Origin: Chlorocebus sabaeus
Lineage: Eukaryota > Chordata > Mammalia > Primates > Cercopithecidae
Length of the DNA: 64,000 bases
Direction of reading: 5' to 3'
NCBI RefSeq assembly: GCF_047675955.1
Contig: NC_132927.1
Coordinates: 64,895,702-64,959,701 of the forward strand
Within the stretch, counting starts at the first letter, position 1, and each line of letters opens with the position of its first letter. The notes beneath the pieces were generated by a model. It saw only the letters and a program-made list of their open reading frames with translations, was not told the origin of the DNA and did no database searches. The translations under genes were made by a program, and so were the position numbers. Shown in pieces: positions 1 through 61,380 of the stretch.

Positions 1-2920
1 AAAGACTTGGTGTATAGTGTTAAAAATTAAAGCTTAAAAGGTGATTAGAAAAGTGGATTAATGCAAAAGGGGTAATAAAGACTGCAACATTCTCAGGACC
101 AAATTAACTGGTAAAAAAAAAAAGTTCATTGACTTGCTTAGTCATATACCCAAATGATAAACCTACGTGCGCAAAGGCTCGTTTAAGATTGTCAAGCCAG
201 CAGTCTACTGTTGTGTTGCCATTGCTTTTCCATTGGGAGAAGAAAGAATTAACCAGTCATTAAACCATTTGGTAAGTTGCACTTTGCTGCACTGATCCCA
301 CAGGAAAGGCTTGAAACACGAGAAGCAGCAAGGACAGAGCACACAAGCGCATAAGGCCGTTGTCTTCGGCTTGGGTGAAATGACAGTTCCTCTTCATTCT
401 AAAAGTTTAATCCATTGAATTTAAGGCATTTATTCATTCCAGCATTGAGATGCTTTGCATCTCTGCAAAAGAAATTTATTTTAAATTGTTTAAATTTCTG
501 GAAATACTTTTAGCTATCATTTATAAATGGTAAATAGTTTCATTCTCAGTTTCACTATAAAGAACAAATGGGAAACAAGGGCTTAATTTAGTTCAGCCAT
601 TTTACAAGGAAATAAAATACTAAAATCTCATTGTTTTTTGCTACTTAATAGACACTGCCCAGACACACATTTAAGAGTGTAATCTTTCAGTTGCTATGGC
701 TTACAAACAAGCTAAGGTTGACCATAAAACATTTGTTGGATGACTTGGTCTAAAATGATCACCACAAAAAGACGGAAATGAGCACGGTTGGCGACTGGAA
801 GCGAGGGGTACCAGAGTGCACGGTGTGCTTTGGCATGCATTTTATACATAAAACGGAACAAAAGGTGCCAGAAGTCCCAGGTTACACAATCAGGAGCTTA
901 GATACTGCACACAAAAATAATTTGCTGGGTTAAAAAAGGTAAACATAGGGCAGATTCTATATGGCCTAACATGTTTCTTCACCTTCGCCTCGTTGCTGGC
1001 TGATACAGCGAGGTGGTTAGGGGATGACTACTTAGTCAATGTGACCTTTAGTCGTGAAACTGACAGCAGCAGTGATTAAGGCTGACTTAATCAGGTTGGC
1101 CACTTTGAAGGACAGAAATGCAGTGGAAACAGTTTTATTCTATGTAGTTTACATGCTTAAGGTTCGAGTTTCTACCTGCACTGTAATGGAAATATAATTC
1201 CTCTGTAGCCAAAAGCTGGCAAACTTGACCCAGAGGGAAAATTTAAAACTGCAACAGGCTCAAATGTAGAGGAGTATTTTTCTTTTTATGGGCAGGTTGT
1301 TCAGGGATTTTTTTTCCCCCCTTTAATTTATTGACTGACTGTAAATACATGAGTAGAAACTTAATGGTCATGTATTTCAAATTTTGGCTTAATTTAGGAG
1401 AATCCATTGATGAACAAGTACCAACTTATGTTTCAAGCTTCTTAGCCCCATTATCAGTCCTTCAGCCACAGCTGTTTAGAGCTTTAAAACTACCAGGTTC
1501 AATCACTGGTTATGCTTTCTGTGATGTAATTTAGTCATTTCTATTTTTAATATTAACCAAGTAGTAGACACAGAAAATAGGTATTAATAATCTTCATATA
1601 TCCTGTCAGACCAAATGGGATTCCAGGAACCTAAAGCGATCTATTATGCTATAAAGATAATTAACACATTAAAAACTCATAGGGTCAATACAGCATCTTA
1701 AACCTCACACTTAGAAAAATATATTTTTAAATAGCAGTCTACATAATTTTCCATCTTCAGGAAACTACAGATAGGCTAGACAGCAAATTCCTGAACTCTT
1801 GAGTACTGATCTTTGGCAGCATTTAAAGTGAAAAGAAATAAGGATCTAAGAATTCAGCCCTAATCCTCTAAAAAAGGAATTCTAACTGACAAGTTTTTAC
1901 AAATGGAGTTGGGTTCATTCATTTTGGAAATAAGCCTATGGAGTGGCACACATCTAGCTAAACAAATTTTCCCAATAGAAAAACTATAAAAATTTTATTC
2001 CAAGAGTGATTAATTGTATAATGTTGTATATGTGAATTTAACACTGTTTACATGTTAAACAAATGTGTGTATATTAGACTACGTTAAATATGCAATACTC
2101 TCTTCCAGTTAAATACTGTTGCTCCCTAAAACCCTGAAACTGTACACCATTGGGAATGATTGTTCATCGTACTACTTTTCCATTAGTGAGGCTACAGTTA
2201 CGTTTTAAATGTTCGATTACAGAGATGGCATCTGAACATAAACTGATGGCTTGAAAATGAAAATGGAAATGTAGCAGCCATATACTGCTAACTTTGGATC
2301 TGTTCCTGAATTCAAAACTACTAGGAGAAAAGTGTCCTTTATAAAAAAGGACTTTATTAATGCCTAAAAAACATCATATTCTCCAGGAAAGCTTGTGTCT
2401 GTTTCCTTAGGGAAAATGTTTGCCTTTTAAAAACTGTGATCCTTTAGGGTGATCATTACTTTCCCTTTCCTTATGGAAATGCAAGAATAAAATATTTCAT
2501 TAAACAATGAACCTTGAAAATAAAATATAAACACTAAGAAACCATTTTGCTAAAAAGATGATGAAAATTATCCAAATTGGGTTTCTGAGTTTTTCTGTAA
2601 AGAGTGCTCCACCCTAAATTTTCCCAGCAGGTCTGCCGAAATCGCACACTTCCCAGTACCGGGGGACTTGGCCTTCACCATCAAGTGTTCGATCCTTCCT
2701 TGAAATGGCATTATCTGGCAGTGTATGGATTATGGATTATACCCGGTGCATATAGCAAATATTTTGAACAGATCAGTCTTTCACTATTTTGATGATTCTG
2801 GGCATTTCTCCCTGTTACAGTCTTAGGTTAGCACCACTTGACCATGCAGGGTTGGGTTTTGGTTTTTCTTCTCTGTAATTCTGGTCTCAGGGTTAATTTG
2901 TGTAGTCATCTCAGCATCTC
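1..2920 (-). other. EML5: EML5 3' UTR / gene-end region
   Basis: Unique, AT-rich sequence downstream of the stop codon, with no Alu or L1. The minus strand has several AATAAA hexamers (about 2353-2358, 1994-1999, 1327-1332, 1134-1139, 475-480 and 429-434), so the true poly(A) site cannot be chosen from sequence. In human, the 3' end of EML5 lies next to the convergent gene ZC3H14, so the low-coordinate part may also carry the ZC3H14 3' UTR on the plus strand. I see no coding exon of that gene here. Confidence 0.6.
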
Positions 2921-53826
<50,906 letters not shown>

Positions 53827-53866
53827 TTAGGCAATTCCCCCCCCCACCCACCTTTTTTTAAAGTAC

Positions 53867-54250
53867 GGGCCAGGTGTGGTGGCTCATGCCTATAATCCAA
53901 GCACTCTGGGGAGCTGAGGCAGGAGGATTGCCTGAGGCCAGGAGGTTAAGACCAGCCTGGGCAACATAGCAAGACCCCATCTCTACCAGTAGACAGAGTA
54001 GGGGAAGGGGCAAGGGGCAAAGGACAAGGGGCAAGGGGGAAGAGAGAAGAGGGAAGGGAAGACAGGTATGTAAGTAAATAAATAAATAGGCATAGTGACA
54101 CACACATGTAGTCCCATTTACTCAGGAGGCTGAGGCGGGAGGACTGTTTGAGCCCAGGAGGTTGAGGGTGCAGTGAGCTATGATTGCACCACTGCACTCC
54201 AGCCTGGGTTACAGAGTGAGACCTTGCCTCAAAAAAAAAAAAAAAAAAAA
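53867..54250 (+). mobile_element. Alu with purine-rich insertion in its linker
   Basis: GGGCCAGGTGTGGTGGCTCATG start and A tail to 54250. Between the arms lies about 70 bp of purine-rich sequence (GGGGCAAGGGGCAAAGGACAA type, 53999-54062) plus a (TAAA)n run. Confidence 0.88.
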
Positions 54251-54582
54251 GTATTTGCTTAAAGAATCTATTATTTCAAAAAGGTTGCCTCTTTATTATG
54301 GCCTCAAATCAATATTAAAAAGGAGTCAAGAAATACAGATGAAAGTTTTCTATAGAAGTCAATGGTATGGAATTCTAAGCAGGAATGAAACTCATTTCTG
54401 AATACAACAAAAGCAAGTACTGATATTTACCTTAAAAGAAATTAAGCTGATGAAAACTTTTAATTAACATAAAAAGCCAGTGATATACGTGGAAGTTTTT
54501 TGCAGAGTAGGTTTTACCTTTGTAGCTCCTTTCCAAAAAAATAGAAATCTAAGAAATAAGTCATCTTTATAAAAATGATTTT

Positions 54583-54871
54583 TTTTTTTGAGATGGAATT
54601 TCCCTCTTGTTGCCTAGGCTGGAGTGCAATGGCGTGATCTCAGCTCACTGCAACCTCCGCCTCCTGGATTCAAGTGATTCTCTTGCCTCAGCCTCCCAAG
54701 TAGCTAGGATTACAGGTGTGTGCCACCAGGCCTGGCTACTTTTGTATTTTTAGTAGAAATGGGGTTTCACCATGTTGGTCAGGCTGGTCCCAAACTCCTG
54801 ACCTCAGGTGAACCACCTGCCTCCGACTCCCAAAGTGCTGGGATTACAAGCGTGAGCCACAGCGCCTGGCC
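54583..54871 (-). mobile_element. Alu (full length)
   Basis: TTTGAGATGGAATTTCCCTC to CACAGCGCCTGGCC; AluS-like. Confidence 0.93.
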
Positions 54872-54879
54872 TATGAAAC

Positions 54880-55640
54880 TATTTTTAAAAATCTGATAAT
54901 AGGCCATTATTAATGGTAGGAAGATATATCTATCTATATAAGTTTCAGAACCATAGATGAAACAATAATTTTATTATTAATGATAAAATTAATATCATTC
55001 ATTAATGTCATTAATGACGTTAACATTAATTAGTAAAAATAAGGTTTAGTGCTGCACTGATAAACACAAAAAAGACTTACCCTAACAGCAAGGGTTGCAG
55101 CAAACATATTCAAAAGCCCTAAGGATTTTGGTATCTTGTATGAAATCTGATGAGGAAAGGATGGGGTATATATCGAATGAAAAGTTATAGATTAAATTGA
55201 GAACAAGTAGTCATTTAATTATCAAGCATACATTGGAAATGAAGAAATCTAACACATGATTTCTCAGATTTGAGAGTCATGAGATGATGGTGACCTGGAG
55301 CAGGGTGGCAGCAGTGGAGGTGATAAGATTTGGATATATTTCAAAGACAGAGCTGGTAGAACTTTGACCAACTGGCTGTGGGGTGAAAGGCATCAAGGGC
55401 ATGGTTTTGCTTGAGTGGTGATGCCATTTACTGAGATGGGATAAACTAGAGGAGGAACCAGTGCTTAGTTCTGTGCAAATTAAGTTAAAGATGCCTATGA
55501 AAAGTTCAAGCGAAGACATGAAGGAGACAATTTAATATATGAATCCTTTTCAGGAGCTCAAGGGAGAAGAACAGACGAGATATAATATGGGACACAGTTG
55601 CACACAGATAGTAGTTACAACCATAAACTGGTTAAGAGTT
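54880..55640. other. Intron with a decayed interspersed repeat
   Basis: 55275-55480 (GACCTGGAGCAGGGTGGCAG, GATGCCATTTACTGAGATGGG) has the look of an old interspersed repeat that also seems to be present near 26600-26720. I cannot name the family. Confidence 0.35.
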
Positions 55641-56902
55641 TGTTATTAATTGGTTGCCTCTCAGTTCCAAATCCAGCCTTCTTTTTCCTGCTATGTGATC
55701 CTGAAACTGGATGCTGTAGCATGTTTTCTCTTGCTAGTTGACTTGAATTTTCCAGTAGATACACTGGAGGGACACTGCAAGGGCAAATCACAAGGAAAAG
55801 ACTTCTTCCCTCTTACCATGTGCTGGAGCTAGAGGGTCAATGGAGGGTCCATCCTTCCCCTCCATGAGGTTAATTCCTCATTAGTCCTATGGGTTGCAGC
55901 TGCTTGGAGCTGCTACTTCTGAGTTGCATATGAAAAATATATTCAAACATTCTTTCCTCCCTAAGCTTTTAGACTCATTCCTCTCCATCGGGTGTCAGCC
56001 CATGGGTGACACCCCTTAGAATCCTCTTTTATGCCTTTTAGTAGTTAACCACCTTTAATTAGTTAACATGTCGTATTAAATTTTATGTTCAAATTACTGG
56101 GGGTAATTTCTGTCTCTTGACAGATAGAGAATTGGTACTGAAGTGGTCTCCGGAGAGAGACCATCAAAGATGGATGGGCTCAGTTATGCCTTTGGGCTTG
56201 AGCACAGTGCTGGGCCCTTACCAATGGGAAATGGAATGTTAACAACCCAAGGTATACATTGGTATCACAATTAATCAAGTTATATCCTGTTGATTATGAT
56301 AAAGTGTCTACTGAGATGAGTGTCTACTGAGCTAAGCACCTTGGGAGCCCATGAGGCTGCTGCCCTTAGCATTACCATAGTGATGATGATAAGGACTGTG
56401 GTGTGCAATAGATTTTACTGACGGTGTGGAACATTTACAGAAAGAAGTAAAACTCGGGTGCTTAAACTATCCGCATGAGTTGTGGTCTCAATAGAGAATG
56501 CTTCCATGGCAAGTCTAAAACAATCTCTGGCATCTTAAATCCACAGGACTGATATTACTAAACATTAAACACAAATTTAATTGTGTGAGTTGCAAATTTA
56601 CAATGTCAATTGAACTGACAGCCTCGCCAAGTTCTTTATGTGAAAGTTAAGGCATTAATTGGGCACTCTGAAACCTGGAATGGGGATATCTGGTTGGACT
56701 TAAATAAAGCTGAGAAACTCAAATTTCTGTGTTATTCTGAGTCTCACTTTCGAGTGCAAATAGCTTGCTTTCCCTGTGTCTGAGAAGTCTGACCTTCTGG
56801 GGCAGTTGCCCTGCAGGGAAATGCTCATCTTTCTGAAGAATTACTATAACCCCTCCTTTGCTGTCACTACTCATAACGTGGGTCAAACTGCAGCATACTC
56901 TA

Positions 56903-57115
56903 GGACAGAGATCAGCAAACATTTTCTTAAAGAACAAAATAGTAAATATTTTTAACTTTGTGTGCCATATGGTCTCTGTCACAAATACTAAGCTCTGCTA
57001 TGATAGTGTGAAGGCAGCCCTAGATGATACATAAATGAATGAGCATGGCTGTGATCCAATAAAACTTTATTTACAAAATCAGGAGGTGGGCTGGCTTTGA
57101 CCCATGGGCTGACAC
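56903..57115 (+). mobile_element. hAT-Charlie MITE (MER20-like)
   Basis: GAGATCAGCAAACATTTTCT, AGTAAATATTTTTAAC, GCCATATGGTCTCTGTC, CCAATAAAACTTTATTTAC and CCCATGGGCTGACAC follow the order of this non-autonomous DNA transposon. The exact family name is from memory. Confidence 0.7.
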
Positions 57116-57367
57116 CTCATGGAGAAGAATGAATCTAAAAGCTCAGGGAGGTAAGAATGTTTGAATAGATTTTTCATATGCAACCTGCACATCCATCCCC
57201 CAACTACATCCCCCAAGAAAGTCTAGAAAATAGTCCCTTCACTAATGCATTGAAAAACATATTATAGTCTCTTCACTAATGCATTGACAAACATATTAAG
57301 GGCAGCATCTACATCTCAAAAAGCTCTATAACTGTTCTCACACATAAGTCAGCAATGACTGTAGTCA

Positions 57368-57720
57368 TTTTCCTGTTGGTTTAATGACATAAGGAGCCCA
57401 CCATGGCTAGGTGGCAGTCTCACCTTCCAATACAATGGAACTATTGTTCAGTCCCCTAGTAGAAGCATTCCCCCTGCTCTTGGGAGCTAATGCTCTGAAT
57501 CAATAGGGTTCAGAGTTACCAGGATGCAAAACAAAATTGTGCAAATTGATTATTAGATATAATAGTGAGAAGGGCCACTCTCAGTTTCACCTTTTGATTT
57601 CCAGACCCCTGAATTCTGGCTGTGAGGTAGACAGCACTGTATAATGGTTTATGATTCAGAGCTTATACTGCATCCTGTAAAACAGATACCTAGTCTTTTG
57701 AGGTATTGTTTTCCAAATGG
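57368..57720 (+). repeat. Inverted repeat arm A inside the ERVL remnant
   Basis: 353 bp whose reverse complement is at 59684-60036. By eye about three mismatches, so roughly 99% identical. Confidence 0.9.
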
Positions 57721-57725
57721 AGTTA

Positions 57726-57898
57726 AATGAAGTTATTACTCTTCTGGCTGGTGTGACTGATCCTGATTACAAAGTGGAATTGAGTTGCTGCTACATAATG
57801 AAAGCAAAGAGGGCTATGTCTGGAACCAAGAGGATTTGCTGCAACACCTCTTAGTCCCTCCATGACCAATGGTAAAGCTTAATGGAAAACGACAGCAA
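57726..57898 (+). repeat. Direct repeat C, copy 1
   Basis: 173 bp repeated in the same orientation at 60038-60210 with two mismatches seen. It directly follows arm A. Confidence 0.9.
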
Positions 57899-58132
57899 GT
57901 TTGTCCAACCTGCGGCCCATGGGTGGCATGCAGACCAGGATGGCTTTGAATATGACTCAACACAAATCCATAAGCTTTCTTAAAACATCATGAGATTTTT
58001 TTTGCGATTTTTAAAAACTCACCAGCTATCATTAGTGTTAGTGTATTTTATGTGTGGCCCAAGACCATTCTTCTTCCAATGAGGCCCAGGGAAGCCAAAA
58101 GATTGGATACCCTTGCCACAGGAGACATTGCC
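57899..58132 (+). mobile_element. hAT-type non-autonomous DNA transposon
   Basis: GTTTGTCCAACCTGCGGCCC, GGATGGCTTTGAATATGACTC, CATCAGCTATC-like block, GTGTATTTTATGTGTGGCCC and GGGAAGCCAAAAGATTGG occur in the order of a common mammalian hAT MITE. It abuts the end of direct repeat C copy 1 and is absent from copy 2. Confidence 0.65.
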
Positions 58133-59683
58133 ATTGACACAGCCTCCCTGATTTAACAGAGATAATCATGGAGAAGCAGAGGCCAAGTAGCAGCACTTAA
58201 CTAACCCACTTCTGGATTGTAAAGGTAGATGCTTTTACAGAAAAGGACAGCAGGAATGTACTGATAATCACAATGTTTTAGCCTGTGGAGATTTCTGCTG
58301 ATGGCTAATGAATCCAATAATACTCAAAGTGTATATGGTAAATAGCAATGCTCTATGGATCCTCTGGAAGCTACCAAAGGAGAATCATACTGCAGAACTG
58401 TAGGACTTAAGAGCAAATCTATGTCCTCTTTATAGATAATTATTTTCCTTTTGAGAATCAGCTTCTTGCTTGCTACCAGCCCTTATTAGAGAGGAAATGC
58501 CTAACTACAGGGTATCAGGTAACTATGTGTCCTGAGCTTCCTATCATGAACTGAAAGTTACATGACTAACCAAGCCAGAGATTGCGTGTGCACAGCAGCA
58601 ATGTATCAAATGGAAAAGACCAAACTTGAAAGATCTGGAAGTTACAAGTAATTTACATGAACAGGTGCCTCAAATTTCTTTAAAAAATTCTTGCTGCAAT
58701 GCCTCTTTCCTCTCTCGGTCTATATCTGTGGCCTCATGGGTGTTCCTTATTATCAGTTCACTGAGGAAGAAAAAATTGTGAGTCAGACTTAAGTTTCTAT
58801 TGCTATGTTGGTACCTACTTGAAAGTATTACAGCCCCACTCAGGAGTGACCCCCCAAAAAACAGCATTGTAGGTAAAATCTCCCCATGGGCAGCACTTCA
58901 AGCAGTCTATTTGGTTTTCCACTTTGAAGTGAGAGATGATCGCATGTACAGATTTACACTGGTTCATTAGTAATGGCTAACTGAATGATAGGGACTTTGA
59001 AAAAACAGGAATAAAATATTGGAGGCTAGAAAATAGATGTGTGGATGAAATTCTCAGGGGACAGGCTATGAAGATTTTGTGTCCTAGAAAATACTCATCA
59101 AAGTATCCAATACAGACGAGGCTCTCAATAATCAGATGAACAAAATGATACCCTCTGAGGATATCAGTCAGCCTCTTTTCCTAGCTACCTAGCACTTGCC
59201 CAGTGGGCTCTCAGTGGTGGCAAGGGCAGAGTCTATGATTGGGCTCAAAAATGTGGACTTCATGGCAAGACTGATCTTGCTGTCACTACTGCCGAGTGTC
59301 TAATCTATTAACAGAAAAGACCAATGGAATCTCTGATATGGCACCATTCCCCCAGGAAGACAAGCCAGCTAACTGATGGGATGCTAGTTACACTGAACCT
59401 CTTCCATTATGGAGGAGACAAAGGTTTACACTCAGTAGAATAGATATGAATTCTGGATTACTTTCCCTGCTCATAATGTTTCTACTAGCATCATCATCCA
59501 TGGACACACAGGATGCCTTAACTATCATCATAGAACTCACACTTCTGACAAAGAAATTCACTTCATAGCAAACAATGTGTAGCATTGGGCTTGTGCCCAT
59601 GGAATTAACTGGTTTTATCACATACCCCCATTTCCCAAAGAAAGCTGCTGATAGAATGGCTAACTGAAGACTTATATATGGCA

Positions 59684-60036
59684 CCATTTGGAAAACAATA
59701 CCTCAAAAGACTAGGTATCTGTTTTACAGGATGCAGTATAAGCTCTGAATCATAAACCATTATACAGTGCTGTCTACCTCACAGCCAGAATTCAGGGGTC
59801 TGGAAATCAAAAGGTGAAACTGAGAGTGGCCCTTCTCACTATTATATCTAATAATCAATTTGCACAATTTTGTTTTGCATCCTGGTAACTCTGAACCCTA
59901 TTGATTCAGAGCATTAGCTCCCAAGAGCAGGGGGAATGCTTCTACCAGGGGACTGAACAATAGTTCCATTGTATTGGAAGGTGAGACTGCCACCTAGCCA
60001 TGGTGGGCTCCTTATGTCACTAAACTAACAGGAAAA
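59684..60036 (-). repeat. Inverted repeat arm A', second copy
   Basis: Reverse complement of 57368-57720, with a spacer of 1963 bp between the arms. Confidence 0.9.
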
Positions 60037-60037
60037 G

Positions 60038-60210
60038 AATGAAGTTATTACTCTTCTGGCTGGTGTGACTGATCCTGATTACAAAGTGGAATTGAGTTGC
60101 TGCTACATAATGAAAGTAAAGAGGGCTATGTCTGGAACCAAGAGGATTTGCTGCAACACCTCTTAGTCCCTCCATGACCAATGGTAAAGCTTAATGGAAA
60201 ATGACAGCAA
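60038..60210 (+). repeat. Direct repeat C, copy 2
   Basis: Same orientation as 57726-57898. After this copy the sequence continues with ERVL-like internal sequence (CAGTAACGAAGGTTTGGGTT), so this is probably the original location. Confidence 0.88.
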
Positions 60211-61380
60211 CCAGGGGAAAAAGGGCATTTCTTCAGATGCTTCAGTAACGAAGGTTTGGGTTACTCCACCGGTTACATCATCACAACCACCTGGAGTTGT
60301 GGCTAAGGACAAGAACAATATGGAATGGTTAGCGCAAGAAAAAAGTCATAGATGTTAACTACAGCTTTATGATCAGTTGTAGAAATAAAGACTATACTAA
60401 CTTTACGTAAGTGTTTTATATATATATCTTTATTTGTGTATATTAACTATTTTACTTTTCTCTCCTCTTTCTCCTTAATATTTTACACGAGTTTGTTGGA
60501 GGTTAACTTTAACTTTTGTGTTAAAAGAATATAAGACCATGACTAAATTTGAGAATAACTGATATAGTCAGCAATGTATACAATGACTGTTGGAACTGTA
60601 TGTCTTCTATCTTTAGGGGTAAGAACTACTTCGCTTGTACCAAGGGTAGCTGCATCTCTTTGGGTAGAAACATAAGGTTAGTTCTGTGATTGTACTGAAG
60701 TTCAAATGTATGTATAAAGGTTCTTGTGGATGCTGACTACCCAGAGGGGAAGACTGTGCTGGTTATTAATTTATTGCATCTCACTTCCAAATCCACCACT
60801 TTGGGCCTCACAGACTTTTTTACTAGCTTGCCAGTAGAGGGAGCTGGAAAGACACTACAAGGCCAAAACAAAGCCCTTCTTCCACTGTGCTGTTTTACCA
60901 ACAGAGCCAGGGCACTGGCATGAAGGAAGCCTGACAGCATTCACCACAGTGGCAGCCCCAACTGCCTCTTCCAGCAAGTTTCTCCACCATCACTGTAATG
61001 GCTCTAATGATTGAGCAGCAGTTTGCAGATTTCAGTAAGATTCTCTGGCAGTAGTCCTCACAGTTCAATGACTTTTGCCCTAGTTTAAGCTCTTCACCAA
61101 GCAGTGGTTCTGACCATTCAGCTCTGGCCTGCTGCTTCTGGCAAGCTTCTCCTTCACCAAGTGACTGCTCTCACTGTTCCACTGAGGGCTGCACCCTCTG
61201 GCAAGCTTTTTTGCCACAAGCTCACTGAATGTTCTGGTGGCAGTTGAGTTTAAGCAAAGATTAACATAGTAAGTATCCTTTTAAATTCATAGTTGAGATT
61301 GTTGAAAAATAAGAAAAATATTCTAGTTACCAACAATAAAAGGGGAGCAGAAAACCAGAGCAAAAAAGCCACATTTGGAA

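Larger units (their letters stand above)
55640..61270 (+). mobile_element. Decayed ERVL-type provirus, rearranged
   Basis: Two related LTR-like blocks, at about 55640-56130 and 60757-61270, share the motif series TTATTAAT, CACTTCCAAATCCA-like and CCAGTAGA..C.CTGGA and enclose internal sequence. Just after the first block, TGGTACTGAAGTGGTC (near 56132) looks like a primer-binding site of the Leu-tRNA type. Internal sequence near 57726-57898 and 60038-60340 resembles the ERVL region around dUTPase. All frames are broken by stops. The interior carries two DNA transposon insertions and a local inverted duplication. Exact family not determined. Confidence 0.6.

Noticed and set aside
55080..55141. 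Possible extra minus-strand exon (acceptor CATCAG, donor AGG|GTAAGTC, open reading of ~22 codons)
   Set aside because: The translation shows no WD40 pattern, the phase does not fit the two-base Gly start of w1, and the stretch looks like part of decayed repeat or intron sequence.
60726..60940. Opposing open frames at 60726-60923 and 60737-60940
   Set aside because: They lie in the second LTR-like block of the ERVL remnant and overlap on both strands; no protein resemblance.
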